64,000 nucleotides of DNA. Source: Microbacterium sp. SORGH_AS_0862. Its GTDB lineage: Bacteria; Actinomycetota; Actinomycetes; Actinomycetales; Microbacteriaceae. Positions 33,040 through 41,853 of the stretch are shown piece by piece. The stretch covers positions 2,232,001-2,296,000 of the forward strand of contig NZ_JAUTAY010000001.1 of assembly GCF_030818795.1 (NCBI RefSeq), in the 5' to 3' direction. Below the pieces are notes generated by a model that worked only from the letters and a program-made list of their open reading frames with translations, was not told where the DNA came from and did not search any database. Numbering within the stretch: the first letter of the stretch is position 1; each line of letters starts with the position of its first letter. Both the position numbers and the translations under genes were made by a program.

Positions 33040-34503
33040 ATGTCTTCTGCCAGTCCGCACGACATCGAAGAGACCCTCCAGCCGATCCCGGAATCCGCCC
33101 GCACGACCCGCGTGTCCGGCCAGTTCTGGATCTGGATGGGGGCCAACATCGCCCCCATCAACTGGGTGCTGGGAGCTCTCGGCATCAGTATGGGGCTCAG
33201 CCTGCTCGACACGATGCTCGTGCTCGTGATCGGCAACCTGATCGGCATGGGCCTGTTCGGCATCTTCGTGCTGTTCGGCCAGAAGACCGGCGTCACCGGC
33301 ATGCTCCTCGGCCGTGCCGTGTTCGGTCGCCGCGGCAACTACCTGCCCTCGGTGATCCAGGCCGTGGTGGTCATCGGATGGTGCGCCGTCAACACGTGGA
33401 TCGTCCTCGATCTCGTGACGGCCCTGCTCGGCGAGCTGGGCTGGCTGGATCCGACCCAGGCCAACATCGGCTGGAAGATCGGCATCGCCGCCCTCATCAT
33501 GGCGATCCAGGTGGGCGTGGCGCTCGCCGGATACAAGGCGATCGCGGCGTTCGAGCGGTGGACGGTGCCCCCGACGGTGCTCGTGCTGGTGATCATGTCG
33601 ATCGTCGCGTGGTTCTTCCTCGACATCGACTGGGGCTACTCCGGCCCCGCCGGCGCGGAGCTCTCCGGCGGCGACCGCATCGTCGCCATGTCGGCGGTCA
33701 TGACCGCGATCGGCATCGGCTGGGGCATCACCTGGCTGACCTATGCGGCGGACTACTCGCGCTTCATCAGCACGAGCGTGCCCCGTCGCAAGCTCTATCT
33801 GGCAAGCGCCCTGGGCCAGTTCATCCCCGTCATCTGGCTCGGTCTGCTCGGGGCCTCCCTCGCCACGAAGAACGGCACGGTCGATCCCGGCCAGCTCATC
33901 GTCGAGAACTTCGGCGCCCTCGCCATCCCGGTCCTGCTGCTGGTGCTGCACGGGCCCATCGCGACCAATGTGCTCAACATCTACAGCTTCAGCGTCGCCG
34001 CCCAGGCGCTCGACCTCAAGGTCGGACGCAAGGCCCTCAACATCCTCGTCGGCGTGCTCTCGCTCGCCGCCGCCGTCTTCTTCATCTTCCAGGAGGATGC
34101 GGCCCAGACCCTCGACGCGTGGCTTGTCGGGGTCGTCGGCTGGGTCGCCACGTGGGGCGCGATCATGCTCGTGCACTACGGCATCTTCGAGCGCCGCTCG
34201 CGCCGGTTCGACCACCTGTTCGACGCCGTCGGCTCGAAGCGTCTGCCCGACGTCAACCCCCGCGCGATCATCGCCTTCTTCGTCGGGATCGTCTTCACCT
34301 GGCTGTTCCTGAACGGCATGGTGCCGGCGCTGCAGGGTCTCGGCTCGCAGGCGCTCGGAGGCCTCGACATCTCGTGGCTCACGGGCGGCGTCGCCGCCGG
34401 CCTCACCTACTGGCTGCTGGCCCGCACCAGCCACAAGCGCTGGGTCGAGGTGCAGCAGTTCACGGCGACGCCGGAGCCCCGCGAGACCGTGTCCACCCGC
34501 TGA
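33040..34503 (+). CDS. NCS1-family nucleobase permease (cytosine/purine type)
   Basis: A 487-residue membrane protein with about twelve transmembrane helices. The NCS1 landmarks are FWIWMGANIAPINWVLGALG in the first helix, GQKTGVTGMLLGRAVFGRRGNYLPS, and ADYSRFISTSVPRRKLYLASALG. It imports cytosine, purines or related compounds with a cation. It precedes the amidohydrolase by 45 bases in the same direction, so substrate import and deamination are probably coupled. ATG 33040 follows CGAGAAGGA. Confidence 0.9.
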   Translation: MSSASPHDIEETLQPIPESARTTRVSGQFWIWMGANIAPINWVLGALGISMGLSLLDTMLVLVIGNLIGMGLFGIFVLFGQKTGVTGMLLGRAVFGRRGNYLPSVIQAVVVIGWCAVNTWIVLDLVTALLGELGWLDPTQANIGWKIGIAALIMAIQVGVALAGYKAIAAFERWTVPPTVLVLVIMSIVAWFFLDIDWGYSGPAGAELSGGDRIVAMSAVMTAIGIGWGITWLTYAADYSRFISTSVPRRKLYLASALGQFIPVIWLGLLGASLATKNGTVDPGQLIVENFGALAIPVLLLVLHGPIATNVLNIYSFSVAAQALDLKVGRKALNILVGVLSLAAAVFFIFQEDAAQTLDAWLVGVVGWVATWGAIMLVHYGIFERRSRRFDHLFDAVGSKRLPDVNPRAIIAFFVGIVFTWLFLNGMVPALQGLGSQALGGLDISWLTGGVAAGLTYWLLARTSHKRWVEVQQFTATPEPRETVSTR

Positions 34504-34548
34504 GGATCCCCGCCCCGCCTCGCCCCCACCCCTCGACGGAGAACCACC

Positions 34549-36069
34549 ATGAGCACCTTCATCCGCGACGCCCACGTCATCACCATGGACCCCATCTCGG
34601 GCAGCACCCCGCTCGTGCGCAGCATCCGCATCGCCGACGGCGTCATCGTCGCGATCGGCGAGCACCTCGAGCCCGAGCCGGGCGACGAGATCATCGAGGG
34701 TCACGACCGCCTGGTCGCACCCGGTTTCGTGAACGCACACACCCACTCGTGGGAGATGTTCTACAAGGGCCGCTACGACAACCTGCCGCTCGAGATGTGG
34801 ATGGCGATGTCGTATCCGATCCTCGGCGACAGTCGTGTCGCGCCGGACCTCGTGCGTCTTCGCACGACCCTCTTCGGCATCGAATCGCTCAAGGCGGGGG
34901 TGACGACGCTCGTCGACGACGTGCTCGAGACGCCGGGGCAGGATCACGAGCAGCTCGCCGCAGTCTTCGACGCCTACGAGCAGCTGGGCGTGCGGGCGAA
35001 CATCTCGGGACACGTCATCAACCGCCCCTTCCTCGACACGGTGCCCTTCGCCGAGGAGTACCTGCCCGGCGACGTGGTGCGCGAGATCCGCGCCGCGCAC
35101 GTGCCGTCCACCGAGGAGTATCTGAGGTTCGCCCGCGAGGCCTTCGCCGCCCACCACGGTCGCGCGAACGGCCGGCTGCGGTTCATGGTCGCGCCCTCCG
35201 CCCCGCAGCGGTGCGAGCCCGCGCTGCTGACCGGGGCGACCGAGATGGCACTCGAGTTCGCGGCGGAGTGCCACATCCACGTGCTCGAGACCAAGACGCA
35301 GCTGGTCACCGGGGACGAGTCGTACGGCGGGAGCCTGGTCGCCTACATGGCGTCGATCGGTGCGCTCTCGCCGAACACGACGCTCGCGCACGGGATCTGG
35401 CTCACGGATGCCGACATGCACACCGTCGCTGCGGCGGGCACCTCGATCTCGCACAACCCCATCTCCAACCTCAAGCTCGGCTCGGGGATCGCCGCGTGGC
35501 GCAAGCTGCAGGACGCGGGCGTCAACCTGGGCCTCGGCACGGACGGCTGCTCGAGCAGCGATTCGCCGCGCATGCTCGATGTCGTCAAGACCGCGGCTCT
35601 GCTGCACAAGGTGACAGAGCCGGGCATCGACCGGTGGCCCACGGTCGCCGAGGTGCTGGCCGCCGCCACGATCGGGGGAGCGCGCAGCGCCGTGCTCGAC
35701 GACGCCGTGGGCTCGCTCGAGGTCGGCAAGCAGGCGGACCTGGTGATCTACGACCTCGAGACCATGGCGTTCACGCCCCGTCAGAAGCTCGACCTGCAAC
35801 TCGTCTACTCCGAGAACGGCTCCTCGATCGACATCGTCATGGTGCAGGGCCGCGTGGTCGTCGCCGGCGGCGAAGTGATCACGGTCGACGAGCGCGCCGC
35901 ACGGGCCGAGCTCGCCGAGCGTCTCGACGAGATCATCGAGCGTCAGGACCGCCTCGACGAGCGCAACCAGGCGGTGATACCCGGTCTCGCGCGCATGTAC
36001 GAGCGCGCGACGTCCACGCCGGGCGCCGTCAACCGCTTCAGCGGCGACGAGCGCGCCTGGCTCGTCTGA
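34549..36069 (+). CDS. Amidohydrolase, ATZ/TRZ-type deaminase
   Basis: A 506-residue metal-dependent hydrolase of the amidohydrolase superfamily. The metal ligands are His64 and His66 (AHTHSW), His244 (HIHVLE), His281 (AHGIW) and Asp332 (GTDGCSSSD). The pattern LTDADMHTVAAAGTSISHNPISNLKLGSG is typical of deaminases such as cytosine, guanine, 8-oxoguanine or SAH deaminase and TrzN/AtzB. The C-terminal 75 residues form an unusual charged, helical extension ending in FSGDERAWLV. The permease and PucR neighbours favour a nucleobase substrate. A triazine substrate is possible but not supported here. Confidence 0.87.
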   Translation: MSTFIRDAHVITMDPISGSTPLVRSIRIADGVIVAIGEHLEPEPGDEIIEGHDRLVAPGFVNAHTHSWEMFYKGRYDNLPLEMWMAMSYPILGDSRVAPDLVRLRTTLFGIESLKAGVTTLVDDVLETPGQDHEQLAAVFDAYEQLGVRANISGHVINRPFLDTVPFAEEYLPGDVVREIRAAHVPSTEEYLRFAREAFAAHHGRANGRLRFMVAPSAPQRCEPALLTGATEMALEFAAECHIHVLETKTQLVTGDESYGGSLVAYMASIGALSPNTTLAHGIWLTDADMHTVAAAGTSISHNPISNLKLGSGIAAWRKLQDAGVNLGLGTDGCSSSDSPRMLDVVKTAALLHKVTEPGIDRWPTVAEVLAAATIGGARSAVLDDAVGSLEVGKQADLVIYDLETMAFTPRQKLDLQLVYSENGSSIDIVMVQGRVVVAGGEVITVDERAARAELAERLDEIIERQDRLDERNQAVIPGLARMYERATSTPGAVNRFSGDERAWLV

Positions 36070-36095
36070 TCGCGCCGCGGGTCGGGGATGGGCGG

Positions 36096-36101
36096 TAGCC
36101 T
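36096..36101 (+). promoter_or_regulatory. -10 box TAGCCT, VOC protein
   Basis: TAGCCT, six bases (GCCGGA), then ATG 36108; leaderless arrangement. Confidence 0.55.
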
Positions 36102-36107
36102 GCCGGA

Positions 36108-36512
36108 ATGGCCGCCCCCGTCCCGTACCTGCAGTTCGCCGGCATCGCCGCCGACGCGTTGAAGACCTACCGCGACGTGTTCGGCGGTGAGCTGGAGCTC
36201 CACACCTTCGCCGAGTTCGGCCGCCAGGACGGCGCGCCGTCCTGGGTCGCGCACGGCGAGCTGCGCGGACCCGTCGACCTGTTCGGCTCGGATGCGGCAG
36301 ACGGTGCCGCATCCGTCCAGGTGCACGGCGTGCTGTTCGCGCTCCTCGGCGCCGGCGACGCGGCCACGTGCCGGCGATGGTTCGACGCGCTCGCCGCGAC
36401 GGGAACCGTCATCGAGGCCATGGGGGAGCGTCCGTGGGGCGACGTCGACGGTCAGGTGCGCGACGCGTTCGGGGTGACCTGGCTGATCGGCTATTCGCCC
36501 GCCGGGGCTTAG
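36108..36512 (+). CDS. VOC-family (PhnB-like) protein
   Basis: A 134-residue protein of the vicinal-oxygen-chelate superfamily in its PhnB-like form: PYLQFAGIAADALKTYRDVFGGELELHTFAEFG at the start, ALLGAGDAATCRRWFDALAATG in the middle, and MGERPWGDVDGQVRDAFGVTWLIGY at the end. It lacks most metal-binding residues of true glyoxalases. The function is unknown. Its stop overlaps the convergent LacI gene by four bases. Confidence 0.83.
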   Translation: MAAPVPYLQFAGIAADALKTYRDVFGGELELHTFAEFGRQDGAPSWVAHGELRGPVDLFGSDAADGAASVQVHGVLFALLGAGDAATCRRWFDALAATGTVIEAMGERPWGDVDGQVRDAFGVTWLIGYSPAGA

Positions 36513-37540
36513 CCGAGGGTCGCCGACCGGATGGAGGCGCGTACGACGACCGGCATCTCCACGAGGTGGATGCCGGGCGGCGGGCCGTCCGGCTCGAGCA
36601 GGAGCTCGACCGCGCGACGGCCCATCTCCTCGTGCGGCAACCCGATGGTGGTCAGGCCAGGTCGCAGGTAGGCCGCGAGCTCGTCGTTGTCGAAGGAGAC
36701 GAGCGACACGTCGTCGGGGATGCCGAGGCCTGCCTCCGCCAGCGCCTGCGAGGCGCCGAAGGCCAGCCGGTCGTTGAGGCAGATGATCGCCGTCAGCCGC
36801 TCGCCCTCTGCCAGAAGTCGTGCGATCACTTCGTGGCCGCTCGCCGGCTCCCACAGCCAGATGGATTCCGAGCGCGCCAGGGTCATCCCTCGCTCGCGCA
36901 GGGCATCGGACATGCCGCGGATGCGGGACGCGACCGTCTCGGAGCGGAACACGTCGCGCTCCGCCTCGGCGTCGTAGCCGAGCAGCACGATGCCCTCGGT
37001 GATACCGGCGTCGGCGAGCAGTTCGACCGCCCGTCGCCCGCCGGTCTCCTCGTCGGGGAGCACGCTGCAGGTGTGCACGTCGTTCGTCGCGTTGAGCATC
37101 ACGATACGCGTGCGGGAGGGCAAGGGTGGGACGAAGGTCTCCCGCGCCCGCATGGAGGCGAAGATGATGCCGTCGACCTGGCGATCCAGCAGTGCCGAGA
37201 CCGCTTCGACCTCGCGTTCCGGCTCACCGCCGGTCTCAGCGACGAGCACGACGTGCCCCGCCGCCTCCGCCGCCTCGAGGGAGCCCTTGATGAGTCCGCT
37301 CGCGAAGCGGGTCGTCGCGACGTGATCGGAGACGAAGCCGATCGTGTGGGTCGTGTCGGTGCGCAGTGCTCTGGCCGCGACGTTCGGCCGGTATCCGAGC
37401 TCGGATGCGGCGGCGTGCACGCGCTCATGGGCATCGGCCGACAAGCGGGTGTCGGGGCGGCCGTTGAGGATCATCGACGCCGCTGACGGCGACAGCCCGG
37501 CCCTGCGCGCGACATCCGCAAGGGTGACTCGCTTGCCCAC
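36509..37540 (-). CDS. LacI-family repressor of the adjacent sugar operon
   Basis: A 343-residue LacI protein. The N-terminal HTH reads VTLADVARRAGLSPSAASMILNG and is followed by the hinge LGYRPNVAARAL. The effector domain begins HTIGFVSDHVATTRFASGLIKG. The GTG at 37540 follows AGGAGGT at good spacing and puts the HTH at the usual distance from the start. It is divergent from the ABC transporter, and the CGCAC-AAT-GTGCG palindrome in the gap is its likely operator. Confidence 0.92.
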   Translation of the reverse strand: MGKRVTLADVARRAGLSPSAASMILNGRPDTRLSADAHERVHAAASELGYRPNVAARALRTDTTHTIGFVSDHVATTRFASGLIKGSLEAAEAAGHVVLVAETGGEPEREVEAVSALLDRQVDGIIFASMRARETFVPPLPSRTRIVMLNATNDVHTCSVLPDEETGGRRAVELLADAGITEGIVLLGYDAEAERDVFRSETVASRIRGMSDALRERGMTLARSESIWLWEPASGHEVIARLLAEGERLTAIICLNDRLAFGASQALAEAGLGIPDDVSLVSFDNDELAAYLRPGLTTIGLPHEEMGRRAVELLLEPDGPPPGIHLVEMPVVVRASIRSATLG

Positions 37541-37583
37541 GCACACCTCCTCGAATGCTCCCCCAGCGTACGCGGAGCGGACA

Positions 37584-37618
37584 TTGACACTGGGGACCCA
37601 GTATGCGCACAATGTGCG
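37584..37618 (+). promoter_or_regulatory. Promoter and LacI-type operator of the sugar operon
   Basis: TTGACA (37584-37589), an 18-base spacer and CACAAT (37608-37613) form a promoter. The inverted repeat CGCAC-AAT-GTGCG (37606-37618) covers the -10 box, so a bound repressor would block RNA polymerase. Confidence 0.65.
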
Positions 37619-37714
37619 TGCTAAATCCATTCAGCAGCCGGATCGGCGAGAAGATGACCCGATCTTCCCGTCATCCGGAGCCGTGTTTTGCACCACAGAC
37701 AAAGGAGTCGCCCC

Positions 37715-39073
37715 ATGACCACGACACCGCACCGCCGCCTGCGTCGCTCAGGGCCGTTCGCCCTGCTGGCGATCACCGGGCTCGCCGTAGCCGCTCTGAC
37801 GGCCTGCGCGCCGGGAGCCGCGGCACCGGCCGCCCAGAACGACGTCACCGTTTCGACCGAGCTCACCTCCGACCCGGTCGAGCTGACGATCGCCGACGAG
37901 ACGGGCTTCCCGGTCACCGACAAGCTGACCGAGGAGTTCACCAAGCAGCACCCGAACGTGACCTTCACCATCACCCGTGACACGTTCCAGAACCTGACGG
38001 CCAACGCCCCCAAGCTGCTCGCGAGCGCGACACCGCCCGACCTCATCCGCCTCCCCACCCTGGGTGACACGGTGCGCGACGGTCTCGTCGCCAACCTCGA
38101 CCCGTACTTCGATGCCTACGGCTGGGATGCGTGGCCCGCCTCGCAGCTCGCACCGCTGCGGATGAGCGAGGACGGCATCCGCGGCTCGGGTTCGCTGTAC
38201 CAGCTCGGGCTCGGCTACAGCATCACCGGCATCTACATGAACGACAAGCTCGCCGCCCAGCTCGGGATCGACGCACCGCCGCAGACGCTCGCCGAGCTCG
38301 AGGACGACATGGCCAAGGCCAAGGCCGCCGGCATCCTGCCGATCATGGCCGGTGACAAGGACGGCGTCGTCAACTTCGTCGTGCAGGCGGCGATGAACCA
38401 GTACGTGGACAAGGACCAGTTCCTGTCGTGGATGTTCAACGAGCCGGGCGCCCGCTACGACGAAGAGGGCAACGTGAAGGGCGCCGAGCTCGTGCGCAAG
38501 TGGGCGGACGCGGGCTACTTCCCGTCCGACATCAACGCGATCGACTACTTCACCTTCACGAGCCGGTTCGGTGAGGGCGAGGGGCTGTTCACCTTCAACG
38601 GCAACTGGGAGGCGGCGAACTACCAGAAGGCCCTCGGCTCCGACGTGTCGTTCTTCCTCGTCCCGCCGGCGGAGGCCGGAGGCGACCACGTCGCCATGGG
38701 CGCGGCGAACTCCTTCTCCGTGGCGGCCAAGTCGGCGCACCTGAACGAGATCGTGTACTTCCTCAACTGGGTGCACACCGACCCGACCGCGCGCCAGATC
38801 ATCGTGGATGTCACCGGTGCCTCGCCCGGCGGCGACCCGTCGCTCGAGCAGCCGAAGGTCGAATCCGGCTCGCTCATCGAGGATGCGCTCGCGATGTCCG
38901 CGCAGATCGGCGCCGAGAACGGCCAGGTCGACTTCATGGCCAACACGACCGCCGGCATCTACGCCGGATCGATCATCCCCGAGTCGCAGCTGCTGGTGAC
39001 GAGCCAGATCACGGGCAAGGAGTTCGTGGACCGCGTGCAGGCGTTCTACGAGAAGGAGGTCGGCGGCAAATGA
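37715..39073 (+). CDS. ABC transporter sugar-binding lipoprotein
   Basis: A 452-residue extracellular solute-binding protein of family 1. The lipoprotein signal peptide ends with LTAC, placing the lipid-anchored cysteine at residue 31. The mature part shows the usual ELTIADETG opening, LASATPPDLIRLPT, MFNEPGARYDEEGNVKGAELVRKWADAGYF and GNWEAANYQKALG. It delivers an oligosaccharide to the two permeases that follow. AAAGGAG lies ten bases before ATG 37715. No ATPase gene is present; such systems often share one MsiK-type ATPase. Confidence 0.92.
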   Translation: MTTTPHRRLRRSGPFALLAITGLAVAALTACAPGAAAPAAQNDVTVSTELTSDPVELTIADETGFPVTDKLTEEFTKQHPNVTFTITRDTFQNLTANAPKLLASATPPDLIRLPTLGDTVRDGLVANLDPYFDAYGWDAWPASQLAPLRMSEDGIRGSGSLYQLGLGYSITGIYMNDKLAAQLGIDAPPQTLAELEDDMAKAKAAGILPIMAGDKDGVVNFVVQAAMNQYVDKDQFLSWMFNEPGARYDEEGNVKGAELVRKWADAGYFPSDINAIDYFTFTSRFGEGEGLFTFNGNWEAANYQKALGSDVSFFLVPPAEAGGDHVAMGAANSFSVAAKSAHLNEIVYFLNWVHTDPTARQIIVDVTGASPGGDPSLEQPKVESGSLIEDALAMSAQIGAENGQVDFMANTTAGIYAGSIIPESQLLVTSQITGKEFVDRVQAFYEKEVGGK

Positions 39074-40038
39074 CCGACCCTGCGGTCGCCGCTGTTGCGG
39101 CACCCCGACCCGACGGCACCGCCGCGGCGACGACCGCACCCCCGCGCCGGGCCGCCGCCAAGGCGGCCGCCCGGCGCGGGACGCTCGCGGGTTGGCTGCT
39201 GCTCGTGCCGGCGCTCGCGGCCTACGTGTCGTTCGTCGTCTGGCCCCTCATCCAGGGGGTGCAGTACTCCTTCTACGACTGGAACGGCATCGGCGTCGCC
39301 CGTTGGGTGGGGGTGGACAACTACCTCACCGTCTTCACCGACCCCGACCTGCTCGGCGCGATCCGCAACGCCTTCGTGCTGATCGCGTTCTTCACGATCA
39401 TCCCCGTGGGCGCGGGTCTCGTGCTCGCGACCCTCATCCGGGGACTGCGCTCGAAGGCGTTCGCCGCCTCGGCGCAGACGGTGCTCTTCCTGCCGCAGAT
39501 CATCCCGCTGGCTGCAGCGGGTATCGCCTGGTCCTGGATGTACGCGCAGACCGGCGCGGTCAACCAGATCCTGGGATGGCTGGGCCTCGGGTGGATCACC
39601 CGCCCCTGGCTCGCTGACTACGGCACGGCACTTCCCGCTGTCGGTCTGATCGGATCGTGGGTGCTGACGGGGCTGTGCACCGTGCTGCTGCTCACCGGCC
39701 TCGGCAAGATCGACGTCTCGCTCTACGAGGCGGTTCGGCTCGACGGGGCCGGGTGGTGGCGCGAGTTCTTCACCATCACCCTCCCCGGGCTGCGCCAGGA
39801 GATCGCCGTCCTCGTGACCGTCACCGTCATCGCCGCGCTGTCCAGCTTCGACATCATCTACACCTCGACGCAGGGCGGCCCGGGCCGGGCCACTCTCGTG
39901 CCGGGCCTGTCCATCTTCCGCATCGGGTTCACCCAGAGCGACGTCGGCCTCGCATCCGCCTTCGGCATCGTGCTGATGGTGCTGGTGCTCGTCGTCGTCC
40001 TGCCCATCCAACGACTCTCGAGAGCGAGCGACTCGTGA
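39070..40038 (+). CDS. Sugar ABC transporter permease (MalF type)
   Basis: A 322-residue permease with a polar Ala/Pro-rich N-terminus of about 35 residues and six transmembrane helices. The cytoplasmic EAA loop EAVRLDGAGWWREFFTITLPGL contacts the ATPase. VQYSFYDWNGIG in the first periplasmic segment is typical of MalF-like subunits. Start overlaps the binding protein stop (ATGA), and its own stop overlaps the second permease (GTGA). Confidence 0.92.
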   Translation: MTDPAVAAVAAPRPDGTAAATTAPPRRAAAKAAARRGTLAGWLLLVPALAAYVSFVVWPLIQGVQYSFYDWNGIGVARWVGVDNYLTVFTDPDLLGAIRNAFVLIAFFTIIPVGAGLVLATLIRGLRSKAFAASAQTVLFLPQIIPLAAAGIAWSWMYAQTGAVNQILGWLGLGWITRPWLADYGTALPAVGLIGSWVLTGLCTVLLLTGLGKIDVSLYEAVRLDGAGWWREFFTITLPGLRQEIAVLVTVTVIAALSSFDIIYTSTQGGPGRATLVPGLSIFRIGFTQSDVGLASAFGIVLMVLVLVVVLPIQRLSRASDS

Positions 40039-40859
40039 TCGCCAGCCGCACCGAGCGTGTGCTCGGTTACCTCCTGCTCAGCGTGGCGGTGATCGTCACC
40101 ATGCTGCCGCTGGTCAGCATGTTCTCGGCCGCCCTGCAGCCCGCCGACCGCAACCCGACCGGACTCACCTGGCCGACCGACCCGCAGTGGGGCAACTTCG
40201 CCACCGCGTTCGAGACGGGCCACGTCTGGCAGCTGATGGGCTCCAGCATGCTCATCGTTCTCGGCGTCGTGCCGGCGAGTCTCATCGCGGCCACCCTCGC
40301 CGGGTTCGCGCTCGGATCGCTCCAGGTGCGTTTCGGGCGGGGCGTGCTGGTGTTCTTCATCCTGGGCCTGACGATCCCGTTCGAGGCCCTCATCATCCCG
40401 CTCTACTACCAGGCGCAGTCGCTCGGCACCGTGAACACCCCGTGGGCGGTGATCTTCCCGCTCATCGGGCTGTACATGCCGTTCGGTGTGTTCTGGATGC
40501 GCGCCCACTTCATCAACGTGCCCAGGGAGCTCTCCGAGGCGGCCCGCGTGGACGGGGCGTCGCTCTGGCGTGAGTTCCGCAGCATCCAGCTCCCGCTCGC
40601 GATGCCCGCGCTCTCCGCTCTGGCGATCCTGCTTTTCATCTGGACGTGGAACCAGTTCCTGCTTCCGGTCGTGCTCATCGCCGACCCGCTGCAGCGGACG
40701 GTCGCGGGTGCGCTGACCTTCTTCCAGGGGCAGTACTCGCTCAGCATCCCGCTGCTGAATGCGGGGGCGTTGATCATCATCACGCCCGCGGTCGTGCTCT
40801 TCCTCATCTTCCAGCGGCAGTTCATCCGTGCGCTCGTGCAAGGCGCCGTCAAGGGCTGA
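40035..40859 (+). CDS. Sugar ABC transporter permease (MalG type)
   Basis: A 274-residue permease with six transmembrane helices and the EAA loop EAARVDGASLWREFRSIQLPLAMP. GLYMPFGVFWMRAHF and FIWTWNQFLLPVVLI are typical MalG-type stretches. The GTG at 40035 overlaps the preceding stop and puts the first helix near residue 10, as in the family. Confidence 0.92.
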   Translation: MIASRTERVLGYLLLSVAVIVTMLPLVSMFSAALQPADRNPTGLTWPTDPQWGNFATAFETGHVWQLMGSSMLIVLGVVPASLIAATLAGFALGSLQVRFGRGVLVFFILGLTIPFEALIIPLYYQAQSLGTVNTPWAVIFPLIGLYMPFGVFWMRAHFINVPRELSEAARVDGASLWREFRSIQLPLAMPALSALAILLFIWTWNQFLLPVVLIADPLQRTVAGALTFFQGQYSLSIPLLNAGALIIITPAVVLFLIFQRQFIRALVQGAVKG

Positions 40860-40896
40860 GCGACCCTTCCCCTTCCCCATTCATGAGGAGAACTCT

Positions 40897-41853
40897 GTGA
40901 CGTTCACGCTGCCCGACCACTGGGTCTGGGACTTCTGGTTCGCCCGCGACGGCGACACCCACCACATGTACTTCCTGCAGGCGCCGACCTCGCTCGGAGA
41001 TCCCGATCTGCGCCACCGCAATGCGACGGTCGGTCACGCCACCTCCACCGACCTGCGGACGTGGACCGTCCACGGCACGGTGCTGCGGCCGTCGGGCGGG
41101 GCGGCGCCGGATGCGACGGCCACGTGGACGGGCAGCGTCGTCCGCGACGCGCAGATCTGGCGGATGTTCTACACGGGCTCGCGGTTCCTCGACTCCGCGG
41201 CGCACACGAACGTGGAGACGGTGCTGGCCGCATCCGCATCGGAGCCGGGCAACTGGGCGAAGGATGCGTCGGTCGTCGTCGCCGCAGACCCGCGGTGGTA
41301 CGAGACGCTGGATGACGGCACTTGGCACGAACAGGCATGGCGCGATCCGTGGGTCTTCGCCGACCCCGCCGGAGACGAGTGGCACATGCTCGTCACCGCG
41401 CGCGCCGCGGGCCATGGCGACCGCGACGCCGGGGTGATCGGCCACGCCCGCTCGGACGACCTCTCGCGCTGGGAGGTGCGTCCGCCGCTCAGCGTCCCCG
41501 GTGCGGGTTTCGCGCACCTCGAAGTCCCTCAGCTGGTGCAGATCGACGGCCGATGGGCGCTCATCTTCTCGTGCGATTCCGCGCACCTCGCCGGGACGCG
41601 GACCGGTGCGCGGGGCGGGATCTGGGCGGTGGCCCTCGACGATCCGCTCGGGCCCTACCCCGTGGACCGGGCCGTGCTCGTCGCGAGCGAGAAGCTCTAC
41701 AGCGGTCGCATCACGCAGGATGCGACCGGGCGCGATGTGATGCTCGCGTTCGAGAACGTCGGCACGGACGGCGTCTTCGTGGGCGCGCTGTCGGATCCGC
41801 TTCCGGTGCGCTGGGAGAACGACCGTCTCATCGTCGAGGAGAGCGCAGCATGA
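40897..41853 (+). CDS. Five-bladed beta-propeller glycosidase (GH32/GH43/GH68-like)
   Basis: A 318-residue cytoplasmic protein with the beta-fructosidase-type propeller. The three catalytic positions can be placed: Asp12 (WVWDFWFARDGD) as nucleophile, Asp150 (WRDPW) as transition-state stabiliser, and Glu209 (HLEVPQL) as acid/base. Repeated strands of the form GHATSTDLRTWTVHG and GHARSDDLSRWEVRP mark blades. The substrate is probably a fructoside or similar sugar imported by the ABC system. The GTG follows GAGGAG. Its stop overlaps the next gene. Confidence 0.8.
   Translation: MTFTLPDHWVWDFWFARDGDTHHMYFLQAPTSLGDPDLRHRNATVGHATSTDLRTWTVHGTVLRPSGGAAPDATATWTGSVVRDAQIWRMFYTGSRFLDSAAHTNVETVLAASASEPGNWAKDASVVVAADPRWYETLDDGTWHEQAWRDPWVFADPAGDEWHMLVTARAAGHGDRDAGVIGHARSDDLSRWEVRPPLSVPGAGFAHLEVPQLVQIDGRWALIFSCDSAHLAGTRTGARGGIWAVALDDPLGPYPVDRAVLVASEKLYSGRITQDATGRDVMLAFENVGTDGVFVGALSDPLPVRWENDRLIVEESAA

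Noticed and set aside
34549..36069. Atrazine/triazine hydrolase identity for the amidohydrolase
   Set aside because: The metal ligands are shared by all deaminases of this family, and the permease and PucR context points to nucleobases.
32011..36312. A 1433-codon open frame on the minus strand across the permease and amidohydrolase
   Set aside because: It is antisense to two genes with clear family motifs, is extremely rich in Arg, His and Asp, and has no recognisable domain. Very high GC leaves such frames open by chance.
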